This document shows, one piece after another, positions 1-9,837 of a DNA stretch of 64,000 nt; position 1 is the stretch's first letter; every line of letters starts with the position of its first letter. The notes below the pieces were generated by a model that was given only the letters and a program-made list of their open reading frames with translations, ran no database searches and had not been told where the DNA came from. Position numbers and translations under genes: made by a program. The stretch covers positions 11,488,001-11,552,000 of the forward strand of contig OZ020317.1 in the NCBI GenBank assembly GCA_963971305.1, read 5' to 3'. This DNA comes from Arcuatula senhousia (lineage: Eukaryota > Mollusca > Bivalvia > Mytilida > Mytilidae).

Positions 1-82
1 CTCATTTATCTATACAAAAGTCTTCAAAGGGTTGACATTAAGACCAGGTGAGCGATTCAGGCTCCTGGGAGCCTCTTGTTGA
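1..82. repeat. Terminal fragment of a GTGAGC-ended interspersed repeat
   Basis: The first 80 bases are identical to the end of the repeat at 11,574-11,653, including the terminal motif in which a GTGAGC hexamer is followed by an AGGCTCCTGGGAGCCT palindrome. The window therefore opens inside another copy of that family. Confidence 0.85.
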
Positions 83-1534
83 TACTCTCTACATCTAGTC
101 TCGTATCAGACTCGTCCTACCGGACTCGTCTGATACTCACCTAGATATAGATAGTATCAAAAAGGAAAGTACATAATATTCTATTTTTATGTTTCTTAAT
201 GTTTACTCATGTTACTGGTTTTGTCGTTGCCTTTTTATACGACCACAAAAAAAAAATGCGAAAGTTTAATGGTATGATGCTTTCGTCGACGCAGTCGATG
301 TCTGTTTACTTTAGTGTTCCAACAATAACTTAAGTTATCCGATTGCTATGAAATTTGACAATGACGTTCTTTACCATAAAAGGATGGATGGGATTGACTT
401 TGGGGGTACTCCTTTTATCGTTTAGAAATAAGGGCCAAAATGCTACTTTTTTGTTTGTTCCCACAATTATTTTTGTTCTGGTTTAGCAAAGTCTTTAGTA
501 CTGAGGAAGGCGGGCTTTATAACTGCATGATTCTAATTTTGTTTGAGTTTAAAAATGTCTTATATTTTATGTTTGACTGTATGGAATTTATTGTTCAATG
601 TTATTTTCTGTATTTCCTTAAACCTCTTGGGGCATAACTGTGCTAATAAAGATATATATACCAAATGCTGTGAAATTTTACAACAATGTTTATTTCCATA
701 AACGGATAAGTGAGATTGGTTTTGGGGAATCTCTCTTTATTCGGTTAGAAGTTAGGGGCCAAAAAGGGCCAAAATAGAAACCTTTTTAACTATTATCCGA
801 TTTCAAATTTTATAGTTTATCTAATTAATTCTTGTTAGGGAAATTACAAAATTGAGGATTAATTTTGTGACACACACACACCCTAATGGCCGTTAGGGTC
901 CAAAAGGGGCAATAATGAAAGGGAGCAGATACCCCTAATAAGGCGCCAAAAAGGGTTATTTTTTGTATTTGCTATTTATTTTGGTCTGTTTTTTTTTTAA
1001 TAAAATGAATTCCTTGTAAAATGTGGGTGGAAAGTCCACCAAAGGCTGAATGTGTAAAAAAAAATTGTCAGTCCACCATGGGCTGCATGTGTCCAGAACA
1101 ATTTACTATCCTTATGCATATTGGGCCTAAAATGTACAAGGTTTGATATGTTTCGGTTGTATCATGCTTTGTTCTGTGAAGCTTTTGACACTCGAATGCC
1201 CTATTGGTTCCTCTTTGATTCTTTGATATCCTGTGGATTCATTTATTTTTGTGGGTACCAATTTTCGTGGTTTGGCAAAAAAGTATCAATTTGTGGATAC
1301 TTAAATTCGTGGTTCGTAAGCCTGCAGCATATACACCAATGTTAAATTTCCTTTTCGTGGGATTTCAAATTTCGTGGTTCAAGGCTACCCACCAAAACCA
1401 CGAAAATTGATACCCTACGAATAATAATGAAACCACAGTATCTGATTACAGGATGATTACAATTATTGATTACAATCAACATGATTAACATTTCTGATCA
1501 ATATCAATTCATGTATGTCTTTATTACATTATAG
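83..1534. other. Intergenic, old interspersed repeats
   Basis: No convincing gene. Segments at 340-500 and 660-780 (a 'gctatgaaattt..acaatgac' start and a 'ttaggggcc..aaaa' core) are diverged relatives of the 162-bp tandem unit at 4,511-4,990. A CA run lies near 870. The short open frames at 440 and 1,121 have low-complexity translations with no recognisable domain. A pyrimidine tract and AG at 1,533-1,534 form the likely splice acceptor of the next exon. Confidence 0.6.
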
Positions 1535-1548
1535 GAGCTTTAGAAGAA

Positions 1549-3720
1549 ATGAGAAACGTTCAGAAGACATATGGTAATGGAGATTTGTTATCTGAAAAGG
1601 ACAACTCGCTGTTCAGAGATGAGACAACTCATACGGATGATAAACGTTGTATGTGCGAAGTATGTGGTGAATTCTTTTGTCACAGAGGTGAACTTGAAAT
1701 TCACAAGACACTGCATAAGAGGGACAGCGTAAAAATCAAACTCATTGAATTACCCGCTGATATAGGGGAAGACATAAAACAAGAACCTACTCACTCTATC
1801 ATAGAGGGAGTACAAAATCAACTTATTGACTTACCCAAACATATGGGTGATGACATTAAACACCAGCCTACTCACTCACTCACAAAGGGAGTACAAAACC
1901 AACTCACTGTCTTAACCACACATAACGGGGATTCCGTAAATCAAGAACCTTACTCACTCAAAGAGGGCGTGAAAACCCGACTCACTGACGTACCAACATG
2001 TACGGTGGATATTGCTCAACACCAACCAATTTACTCCCTTTCAGAGGGGATAAAACCCCAACTCTCTCACTCACTCACGCATTCCGTACAAGAAACTCTC
2101 AGATGCAAATTTTGTGGAGAACAGTTCATAGGGAGAATTACCCTGTATATACACGAACGGAAACACACTGGGAAACAACTTCTTGACGCCCAATATTTGT
2201 GTGAATTATGTGGAGAAAGCTTTCTTCATAGATCTGGACTTGAGAATCACATGTTTAAACATTCGGATGATAAACCTTTTGAATGCAATGAATGTGGTAA
2301 AAGGTTTGGTCGGAATCGTGGACTAATGATACACATGTTGCTTCATACAGGAAATAAACCTTACAAATGTTCCGAGTGTGGTCAGGGTTTTACCGAAAAA
2401 ACTCTTCTTGTTAGACACATAAGAATACACACGGGTCACAAACCATTCAAATGTGATCTCTGTGGTTCATGTTTTAGTAGGAAGGATTACCTAAATAGCC
2501 ACAAAAGGACACATACCGGTGATAAACCATGTAAATGTGATGAATGTGGTAATTATTTTAGTAGTAGGAGTAGTCTAAATACACACATGAGGATACATAC
2601 AGGTGATAAACCTTATAAATGTGATGAATGTGGTAAAGGGTTTCGGGAGAGGGGATATCTTAAGAAACACATGAGGATACATACTGGTGATAAACCTTAT
2701 ACATGTGACAAATGTGGTAAAAGGTCTATTTCGATGGAAGATCTACAAAAACACATGAAGATACATACAGTTGACAGACCTTATAAATGTGATGAATGTG
2801 GTAAAGGGTTTCGGCAGAGTGGATGTCTAAAGAATCACATGAAGATACATACTGGTGATAAATCCTATAAATGTGATGAATGTGGTAAAACGTTTAGTCG
2901 GAGTAATGGAAAAAAAGTCCACATGAGGATACATACAGGTGAGAAACCTTATAAATGTGACCTGTGTGGTTCATGCTTTAGTCAGAAGGCAAGCCTTACT
3001 TGCCACAAAAGGACACATACAGGTGATAAACCTTATAAATGTGATGAATGTGGTAAAGGGTTTCGTCAGAGTGATGCCCTAAAGAAACACATGGCGATAC
3101 ATACAGGTGATAAACCTTATACATGTGACGAGTGTGGTAAAGATTTTAGTCAAAAGGGCAGCCTGCAGACACATATGAGGATGCATACGGGAGACAAACC
3201 TTATAAATGTGATGAATGTGGTAAAGGGTTCCGGCAAAGTGGTGCCCTCAATGCACATATGGGGTTACATACAGTTAATAAACCTTATAAATGTGATGAC
3301 TGTGGTAAAGGGTTTAATACAAGCCAGAACCTACAGATACACATGAGGATACATACAGGTGAAAAACCTTATAAATGTGATGAATGTGGTAAAAGGTTAA
3401 GTTCAAGTAGTTCCCTTAAGACACACATGAGGATACATACAGGTGAAAAACCTTATAGATGTGATGAATGTGGTAAAAAGTTTAGATCAAGTGGAGATCT
3501 GTGGATACACATGAGGATACATACAGGTGAAAAGCCTTATAAATGTGACAAATGTGGTAAACGATTTAGAACAAATGGAGTTTTAAAGACGCACATGAGA
3601 ATACATACAGGTGACAAACCTTATAAATGTGACAAATGTGGTAAAACATTTAGATCAAATGTAGTTTTAAAGACACACATGAGAATACATACAAGTGGAA
3701 AACCATATAAATGTGACTAA
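1549..3720 (+). CDS. C2H2 zinc-finger protein, 20 fingers (last exon)
   Basis: A DNA-binding, probably nuclear transcription regulator. One finger stands alone near the N-terminus (CEVCGEFF, residue ~35). Residues ~85-200 hold degenerate ~27-residue repeats (GVQNQL / KEGVKTRL type), and the next 19 fingers form an array with TGEKPY/TGDKPY linkers, the hallmark of KRAB/ZAD-type poly-finger proteins. No KRAB, SCAN or ZAD domain is visible. IKQEP near residue 76 fits the psi-K-x-E sumoylation pattern. The exon probably starts at 1,535 after an ATTATAG acceptor and stays open upstream of the ATG, so the first Met may be internal and more N-terminal sequence may lie in an upstream exon. The TAA at 3,718-3,720 falls between the two cysteines of a 21st finger, whose remaining Cys and both His are still readable downstream to ~3,786; this looks like a nonsense mutation in a longer array. 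Confidence 0.85.
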   Translation: MRNVQKTYGNGDLLSEKDNSLFRDETTHTDDKRCMCEVCGEFFCHRGELEIHKTLHKRDSVKIKLIELPADIGEDIKQEPTHSIIEGVQNQLIDLPKHMGDDIKHQPTHSLTKGVQNQLTVLTTHNGDSVNQEPYSLKEGVKTRLTDVPTCTVDIAQHQPIYSLSEGIKPQLSHSLTHSVQETLRCKFCGEQFIGRITLYIHERKHTGKQLLDAQYLCELCGESFLHRSGLENHMFKHSDDKPFECNECGKRFGRNRGLMIHMLLHTGNKPYKCSECGQGFTEKTLLVRHIRIHTGHKPFKCDLCGSCFSRKDYLNSHKRTHTGDKPCKCDECGNYFSSRSSLNTHMRIHTGDKPYKCDECGKGFRERGYLKKHMRIHTGDKPYTCDKCGKRSISMEDLQKHMKIHTVDRPYKCDECGKGFRQSGCLKNHMKIHTGDKSYKCDECGKTFSRSNGKKVHMRIHTGEKPYKCDLCGSCFSQKASLTCHKRTHTGDKPYKCDECGKGFRQSDALKKHMAIHTGDKPYTCDECGKDFSQKGSLQTHMRMHTGDKPYKCDECGKGFRQSGALNAHMGLHTVNKPYKCDDCGKGFNTSQNLQIHMRIHTGEKPYKCDECGKRLSSSSSLKTHMRIHTGEKPYRCDECGKKFRSSGDLWIHMRIHTGEKPYKCDKCGKRFRTNGVLKTHMRIHTGDKPYKCDKCGKTFRSNVVLKTHMRIHTSGKPYKCD

Positions 3721-3880
3721 TGTGATTCATGTTTTTGTAGGAATAAATATCTTAATTTCCACAAAGAGATACATGCAGGCAATTAACCTTATACCTGTGT
3801 AGATATATGTGTGATCATAATGGTTTCAATCAATGGATGATTCCTGAGCAATCAAATTGAAAACAATTCACATGACTTAA

Positions 3881-4129
3881 GGGACGAGTCGACCAATCGA
3901 TTCTAAGGGCAATTTAGGTCGAGACAGACTATTTATTTTCAAAATTTTGCAAGCCAGATTATTTATTTTCTGCATACAATTAATAGAGTAATTGAGCAAG
4001 GATCTTGGGACCGATTATTTATTTTCTTGCAAACAGAGGCCAGATTATTTATTTTCAACTTTTTACATGCCTGAATAATTATTTACAAAAACTGCCAGGG
4101 CCCCCTCTCAAAATCAAATGGTCGTCCCC
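3881..4129. mobile_element. MITE, PIF/Harbinger-like (TAA target duplication)
   Basis: About 249 bp with imperfect inverted ends (GGGACGA... / ...TCGTCCCC) flanked by TAA on both sides (3,878-3,880 and 4,130-4,132). The inside repeats the phrase 'agattatttattttc'. It has no coding capacity. The short TIR starting GGG and the 3-bp TWA duplication match PIF/Harbinger MITEs. The right end resembles that of the MITE at 17,299-17,553. Confidence 0.6.
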
Positions 4130-4132
4130 TAA

Positions 4133-4510
4133 GAAAAAAAAACAATACATTGTACATATTCATGATATTGTAAGTTAAGAAATTACCCAATAAAAATATT
4201 AGTTGAACCGTCGTTTGGCTACATATTTGAATTCAGTCTATATATGTTACAGTAAAAGTGTATAACATGGTATAAATAGGAAATATACATAATTCCTGAA
4301 ATTTTCAGTAAATATGTATAATTACTGGCCCCATTAGTTTCCATTGGTAATTATACATAAAAACTGAAAATATTGTGCAGTAATTATGTATAATTCCTAA
4401 AGACAAATGAAATGGTACAAATGTGGTATTAAACTTATTCTAATTTGTTTTAATAAAAACATGTCAAGCAAAGCAAAATAAGCTCAAAGCATAACATTTA
4501 TATTATACTA
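4133..4510. other. AT-rich intergenic
   Basis: No gene or structured signal seen. An 'aattatacataa' motif recurs near 4,290-4,400. Confidence 0.5.
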
Positions 4511-4990
4511 ACCATAAAAGGAAGAGTTGGGCTGATTTTGGGTGTCCCCTCTCTTTTCGTTTAGAAATTAGAGGCCTAAAGGGGGCCAAAAAAGCGACTT
4601 TTTTATTTTTTTTCCACAATAACTTTTGTTCTGGTTGACCAAATGCTATGAAACTTTACAGTAATGTTACTTACCATAAAAGGAAGAGTTGGGCTGATTT
4701 TGGGTGTCCCCTCTTTTTTCGTTTAGAAATTAGGGGCCCTAAAGGGACCAAAAAAGTGACTTTTTATATTTTTTTCCACAATAACTTTTGTTCTGGTTGA
4801 CCAAATGCTATGAAACTCTACAGTAATATTACTTACCATAAAAGGAAGAGTTGGGCTGATTTTGGGTGTCCCCTCTCTTTTTTTTAGGAACGAGGGGCCC
4901 AAAAGGGGCAAAAATGTGACATTTTTTATTTATGGTCCGATTAAGAAATTTTTTTTACAAGTTAATTTTGGTCATATATTGGATACAAAA
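4511..4990. repeat. Tandem repeat, ~162-bp unit, three copies
   Basis: The phrase 'accataaaaggaagag' recurs at 4,511, 4,673 and 4,835, exactly 162 bp apart, with each unit ending in 'gttctggttgaccaaat'. The third unit decays after ~4,900. Diverged single copies lie at 340-500 and 660-780, so this is a dispersed family that has locally expanded. Confidence 0.8.
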
Positions 4991-5389
4991 TGGAGGATAC
5001 AATTTTTTCTTGACCCACCTTTTCTGTTTAGCAATAAGGGGACCAAAAGGGGAAAAAAATAAAAACTTAATTTTTTGTCTATTTTTACAATATTGGGTGG
5101 CATGTGACAAATATGCTTTGTAAGTCCACCATAGGATGCAAGTGTCAAAATATTTTGACTGTCCATATTGGGCCTAGAACGTACAGGGTTCAACGTTTTG
5201 CCGTGCGACGCAGGGCCAGACATCGATTGGTCTTGTTTTCAACCTAGGTGCTGGCCAGATTATTTTTTTTTTTTACAAAAATCAGGGCCGGGAATTTTTT
5301 TTCAAAAAAATCCCAGCCCCCCCCCCCAGAAAATCAAATGGTCCGTGCCTTAATTGAACATGAAAATAACGCTACTCATCAGAGGGGTT
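4991..5389. other. Intergenic with the right end of a MITE
   Basis: No gene. A poly-C tract followed by 'aaatcaaatggtccgt' at ~5,315-5,350 is a truncated right end of the same MITE family as 3,881-4,129. Confidence 0.5.
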
Positions 5390-7092
5390 CTTAAAATGAC
5401 AAGCACACCCTTACATCAAAACCAGTTAAAAAAAACAAACAAAAAGGGGGAAGCCTTGAATATCATACACACCCTACACATTGGGAATCCCACCTTAAAC
5501 TAGAGGGGAAACATTAAAAATGGAACACACCCTTGGTAGGGGGAAACACATCTCGAACTAAATGTAAACATTGTAATAACAAGCACACCTCAAACTAAAA
5601 GCGAAATATAAAATAAAATACACACCCTAAACCGGGGGAGACTCATCTCAAACCAGAGGGAAGCACAAAATAAAAATAACAAACATCCTAAACAAGGAAA
5701 AACACACTTCAAACCAGAGGGGGGGAATCAACCGCACCTTTGGCAGGGGAAAACAGCTCAGACAAGAGGGGAACATAGAAATAACAACATACCTCAAAAC
5801 TAGAAGGGGAAGCATAAATAGCATGCACACACACCCGAAACAGGGGGAAAGCATACCTCACACGCATACCTCACACTAGAGGGAAAACATAGAATAAAGG
5901 ATAAAATAAACACCCTATTAAAACAGGGGGAAACCTACCTCAAACCAAAGGGGAAGTAAAAAATATCGAACACACCCTTGGCAGAGGAAAATACAGCTCA
6001 ACCTCGAGGAAAAATTAAAATTAAAAACACTCCTCAAACTAGAGGGGAAGCATAAAATAAAATACTCACCCTAACAGGGGGAAATTATACCTCGCACTAG
6101 AAATGAAAACATAACCTCAAACTATAGAAGTTAGACATAAAATAACATTAACATCCTAAACAGGAGGAAACACACCTAAAACTAGAGGGGAAACATAAAA
6201 ACAAACACAACCAGAGGGGAAGCATAAATTACAAACACATTCTAAACAGGGAGACACCCACATAAAACCTGACACAGATAAAATCAAACACACCCTATAC
6301 ATGGGAAAAGCACACCTCAAACCAGAGGGGATGCTTAAAATAACAAACACGCCCTTACAAGTGGGAAAACACACCTCAAACTAGGGAGTAAACATTAAAT
6401 AACAACATACCCGAAACAGGGGGTACACACCCAAACCTGAGGGGGGACATTCAATAGCAATTAATCCCTAAACAGAGGAAAATACACCTCAAACTAGAGC
6501 AAAACCATAAAATAACATAATACCCACCCTTTACAGGGGGAACACACCTCAAACCAGAGGAGGAGCGTAAAATAACATACACACCCTAAACAGGGGGAAA
6601 CACAGCTCATACTAGAGGGGAAACATAAAATAGCAAACACACCCTAAACAGGGGGGCATATCTCAAACCAGAGAGGGAGCTTAAATTCACATACACACCC
6701 TTACAGAAGGAAAACACACCTCAAACTAGAGGGGGAACATAAAATAACAACACACCCTACACAGAGGGGACATACCTAAACCAGAGGGGGACATTAAATA
6801 ACAAACAAGCCCTAACAGAGGAAACACACAGCAAACTAGAGAAAAAACATAAAATAAAGTATAATACACACCCTTAACAGGGGGAACACACCTCAAACCA
6901 GAGGGGAAGCATAAAATAACAAACACGCCTTTAACAGGGGGAACACACCTCAAACCAGAGGGGAAGTATAAAATAACAAACACGCCCTAAACAGGGGGAA
7001 AACACTCCTCAAATTATAGGGGAAACATAAAATAACATACATACCCTTAACAGGGGGAACACACCTCGAAGTAGAGGGGAAGCATAAAATAA
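5390..7092. repeat. AC-rich minisatellite (~58-bp unit), Polinton target
   Basis: About 1.7 kb of degenerate units combining 'aacacacctcaaac', 'agaggggaaacataaaataac' and 'acaccctaaacaggggg'. It continues to the right of the Polinton at 37,855-38,000, so the array was split by the insertion. The reverse-strand open frames here only reflect the repeat. Confidence 0.85.
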
Positions 7093-7098
7093 CACACA
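7093..7098. repeat. Polinton target-site duplication, left copy (CACACA)
   Basis: CACACA directly precedes the left TIR and is repeated exactly at 37,849-37,854 after the right TIR. Six-bp target duplications are the known Polinton/Maverick signature. Confidence 0.85.
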
Positions 7099-7154
7099 AG
7101 TAGTATAGATGTCCAAAGCTCTTAGCATTTCTCGGGTGGAGCAGAGGTGGAGCG

Positions 7155-7345
7155 GTCTTTTGCGCAGGCGTATGACGTCACATCCGGTTCCGGTCGGCCA
7201 TCTTGGATCCCGGCGGCCATCTTGGATCACGTGCCTTCCGGTTCCACCATCTTGGATGACGTATTTCCGGTCCGCCATTTTGGATCCCGGCGGTCATTTT
7301 TGTTCACGTGACTTCCGTTTTACGCCATCTTGGATGACGTATTTC
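7155..7345 (+). promoter_or_regulatory. TIR promoter, left: YY1/CRE/ETS/E-box/NRF1-like cluster
   Basis: A TATA-less, CpG-rich block. It holds five or six copies of a GCCATCTTGGAT-like motif (the YY1 site in reverse) between ~7,196 and 7,335; a perfect CRE TGACGTCA near 7,171 plus two TGACGTAT; CACGTG E-boxes near 7,228 and 7,305; repeated TTCCGG/ACTTCCG ETS sites; and an NRF1-like TGCGCAGGCG near 7,160. In animals these motifs cluster in housekeeping CpG-island promoters. The block lies 340-530 bp upstream of the splice donor and is duplicated in the right TIR. That it is an active promoter is inferred. Confidence 0.7.
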
Positions 7346-7680
7346 CGGTTGAAGAAGGGGGAGGTAATTTCGGAAAAGTTTCCCGCCAGAAAGTCTCCCG
7401 CGCAATTTTTCGCGGGAAGTGATTCGGAACAACACACCCCTTGAGGTATCGGGCTTTATCGTAAGGTGTAGGCTGAAATGGACTCGTCCGTGTTTGGGGT
7501 AGACCCGTCCGCATAACCGGTGAATGTGTTCCTTAGTGACGCCAATGGGAATCGTTCTTTGTAGTTTAAACGAACCAATGGATAGCGAGCGCAATCATTT
7601 GTGAGACGGTTCAAATTTTGAATAGGAGCGTCACTTTCCCACTAGATTTCATAGAGGAAGGCCGCATTTCATTGCTCTCT

Positions 7681-7694
7681 TGCAAGGTAAGTCT
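7681..7694 (+). other. Splice donor ending the left TIR leader exon
   Basis: GCAAG|GTAAGT is a near-perfect U2 donor, with GT at 7,687-7,688. Its proposed acceptor is at 23,557-23,558, directly before the ATG of the first Polinton gene. After subtracting the nested insertion and one target duplication the intron would be ~1.39 kb. The same donor sits in the right TIR. Confidence 0.7.
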
Positions 7695-8258
7695 AATATT
7701 GACATGTACATGTAAGCCTTTATCTTTCTTTGTGCTATAGTTAACCTTGTATTTTAAATAAGGTTTAATTAATATTGATTTGTCATTCCCATTGATTCAA
7801 ATAAAACCATCTGCTACTTTACAAACGTTGACACCCGATTAAAACACTACCGGTAAAAGCTTTAGCAAAAATCAAGCGCGTATGTTATTGTAAACTCAAA
7901 TTTTTCTATAATTATTTCGCTAGAAATGCTATAAAGTATATCCTCAATATTTGTCGAACATAAAAGGTAAAAACACCGAACTGGCAGAAGCAATATCAAA
8001 ACATTTCGTAAGGTTTTCTAACGTTTTTATTTCCCCCTTTTAGGTGCAACATTGGTTTGTAAACACTCCCTATAAGAACTGTATCAACGAAATATTCTAT
8101 TCTATTGACTATTTTCTCGATTTTTATCTGCTAAAGTTTAAATTCTATTTTGTACAAGCATTCAAAGAACGGTTTATGCACACAACTGACGACACTTTTA
8201 AATAACTATGATGTAAATCTTCATTTTTATTAAAAATAACTATTATTTCCCCTTTTAG

Positions 8259-8321
8259 GTGCAACATTGGTCAAACTATTCAAAGAACTTTATTACCGGA
8301 ATATTTTATTGTCGTATTGAG
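8259..8321 (+). other. Possible noncoding leader exon
   Basis: 63 nt bounded by a strong acceptor (pyrimidine tract TTTCCCCTTTTAG, AG at 8,257-8,258) and a strong donor (TTGAG|GTAAGT, GT at 8,322-8,323). A duplicated acceptor with the same exon start (GTGCAACATTGG) lies at 8,042-8,043 but has no good donor. It has no long open frame, so it would be a 5' UTR exon between the TIR leader and the first coding exon. Confidence 0.45.
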
Positions 8322-8618
8322 GTAAGTTTAATTCCTATTTTTATTTGGTAAAACTTAAATGCTTTTCTTTTAAATCATTCTATTATGTACAAGTCGTACA
8401 AGGGTAATTACAAAGGCATTGAAACGGATGATTACGGAAAGCGATAGGTATCTTCTTACTTCAGACTTCTGATTTCAGAGTTCCGACTTCTGATTTCAGA
8501 TTTCTGACTTCTGATTTCGGAGTTCAGGGCTATAATTTCATATTTCAGACTTCTTAGTTAACTGTACTATACATACCGTGATTCGCGCATTTATATGTCC
8601 CCGTCTGTATTTGAGAGC

Positions 8619-8670
8619 CACAGAACGTCGGACGCGTATTGGCGCAACACTCATTTGGTAAGTTTTTTCC
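8619..8670 (+). repeat. 52-bp CpG-rich repeat with splice donor, copy 1
   Basis: CACAGAACGTCGGACGCG..., containing ATTGG and ending ATTTG|GTAAGT, is repeated with one mismatch at 9,107-9,158. It stands out from the AT-rich surroundings. It could be a duplicated first exon of the nested element; no start site can be placed. Confidence 0.6.
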
Positions 8671-9106
8671 ATATAGGATGAATTCAGTCAGAGAGAAGTT
8701 CCGCATTTTTAACTTGTAAAATTAAGACAATTTTATTTTTAGCAGCCTGTGTATTTATACTGCTGGTGTAGGCCCCTTTTTGTCAACAAAACAGATAAAA
8801 AAGGCAAAATAAAACACATTACCATCTGCAATTGGTCTAGCTCATAGATGACAAAACTAAATATTTGTATCGTGATAGTCATACATATCGTGGTGCAAGT
8901 GTAATAGAACAATATATACCGTACATATCAATTGCCAAAACAAGTATATCTTTACACCCCTATAAGTCAACATCTATATAGAATTAAGTCATTGTGACCT
9001 AGATTTCTGCTTGATTGATTTGCATTTATATTTTAGCAACTGCACATAAGAGATTTGTGAACTTTTTTCTGCAAGGTCCATTCATAGCAACCAATTAATG
9101 CAGAGG

Positions 9107-9158
9107 CACAGAACGTCGGACGCGTATTGGCGCGACACTCATTTGGTAAGTTTTTTCC
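9107..9158 (+). repeat. 52-bp CpG-rich repeat with splice donor, copy 2
   Basis: Second copy of 8,619-8,670 in the same orientation, differing at one base (GCGACACTC instead of GCAACACTC), with the donor GT at 9,146-9,147. Between and after the copies (to 9,837) the sequence is AT-rich without a recognisable gene. Confidence 0.6.
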
Positions 9159-9837
9159 CTATATGTTTCTCTTTGTGGTAACAGTTTGAGCTTTTTTCCT
9201 ATATTTTAAAAATCTGCTCCTCCAAAATTACTGGACTAAATGTTACTAAATGTAGTTACATTTGTCTATGGTATGTCGTGTATGTTTTGTACAAAATTTG
9301 ATTCGATGTATAATGTTAACTCCGTGGCTAAATATTGAATATAGGCGTAAATTCCCTTGTTATTCGAATACAGTTACCGATAACAAAATTTAGATTTAAG
9401 GCAAAATTGATCTTCCTGTCCTGAAGTTTTTTTTGGACGGTAGGAGTAATTGTTCTCTTACTGGATTTAAAAAAAAAGGTTTTTCGTCTCCCCTGCGAAG
9501 CTAGGCGAGACAGAGGTATGGCTTTACTGGCGGCTTTGTTAACTATCTTGGGTAAGAATTTATGATCACCTCCATATCTTAACAACTATAATTCCTTGGT
9601 GGATAAAACTTGGTATGCATATGCCCCAGTAGTAGCTTAACACATTTGCATACAACCATCTTTTGATTTTGACCTAGATTTAGTCAATACGTAACAATTA
9701 TATTAAATATTTTAAGAATACCTATTAAGGATTTTTCCAGTAAGGTTTGTATTTGTTAGCTTACATGCAGGATAATGCAGAACCATTGATACTGACAGTG
9801 CCGACAAGGGAGACGTTCTTTAGTGTCAACTCCTTTT

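Larger units (their letters stand above)
7099..7714 (+). repeat. Polinton left terminal inverted repeat
   Basis: 616 bp matching the reverse complement of 37,238-37,848. Differences seen by eye are a 5-bp indel (extra bases near 7,665) and about three substitutions (near 7,155, 7,391 and 7,701). It ends inside the first intron, just beyond the splice donor. The open frame within it (7,109-7,444) is a shadow duplicated in both TIRs. Confidence 0.95.

Noticed and set aside
5377..5400. Another possible hammerhead (CTCATCAG)
   Set aside because: The minus strand has CUGAUGAG but no GAAA or pairing stems at the right distance.
5648..6983. Minus-strand open frames with Phe/Cys-rich repeats
   Set aside because: Translations of the AC-rich minisatellite; no start, domain or codon structure.
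7109..7444. 111-residue open frame present in both TIRs (also 37,503-37,838), plus smaller overlapping frames
   Set aside because: It covers the promoter-motif cluster, runs outward or across the donor, and has repetitive WMTYFR-type translation produced by the repeated CATCTTGGAT motif.
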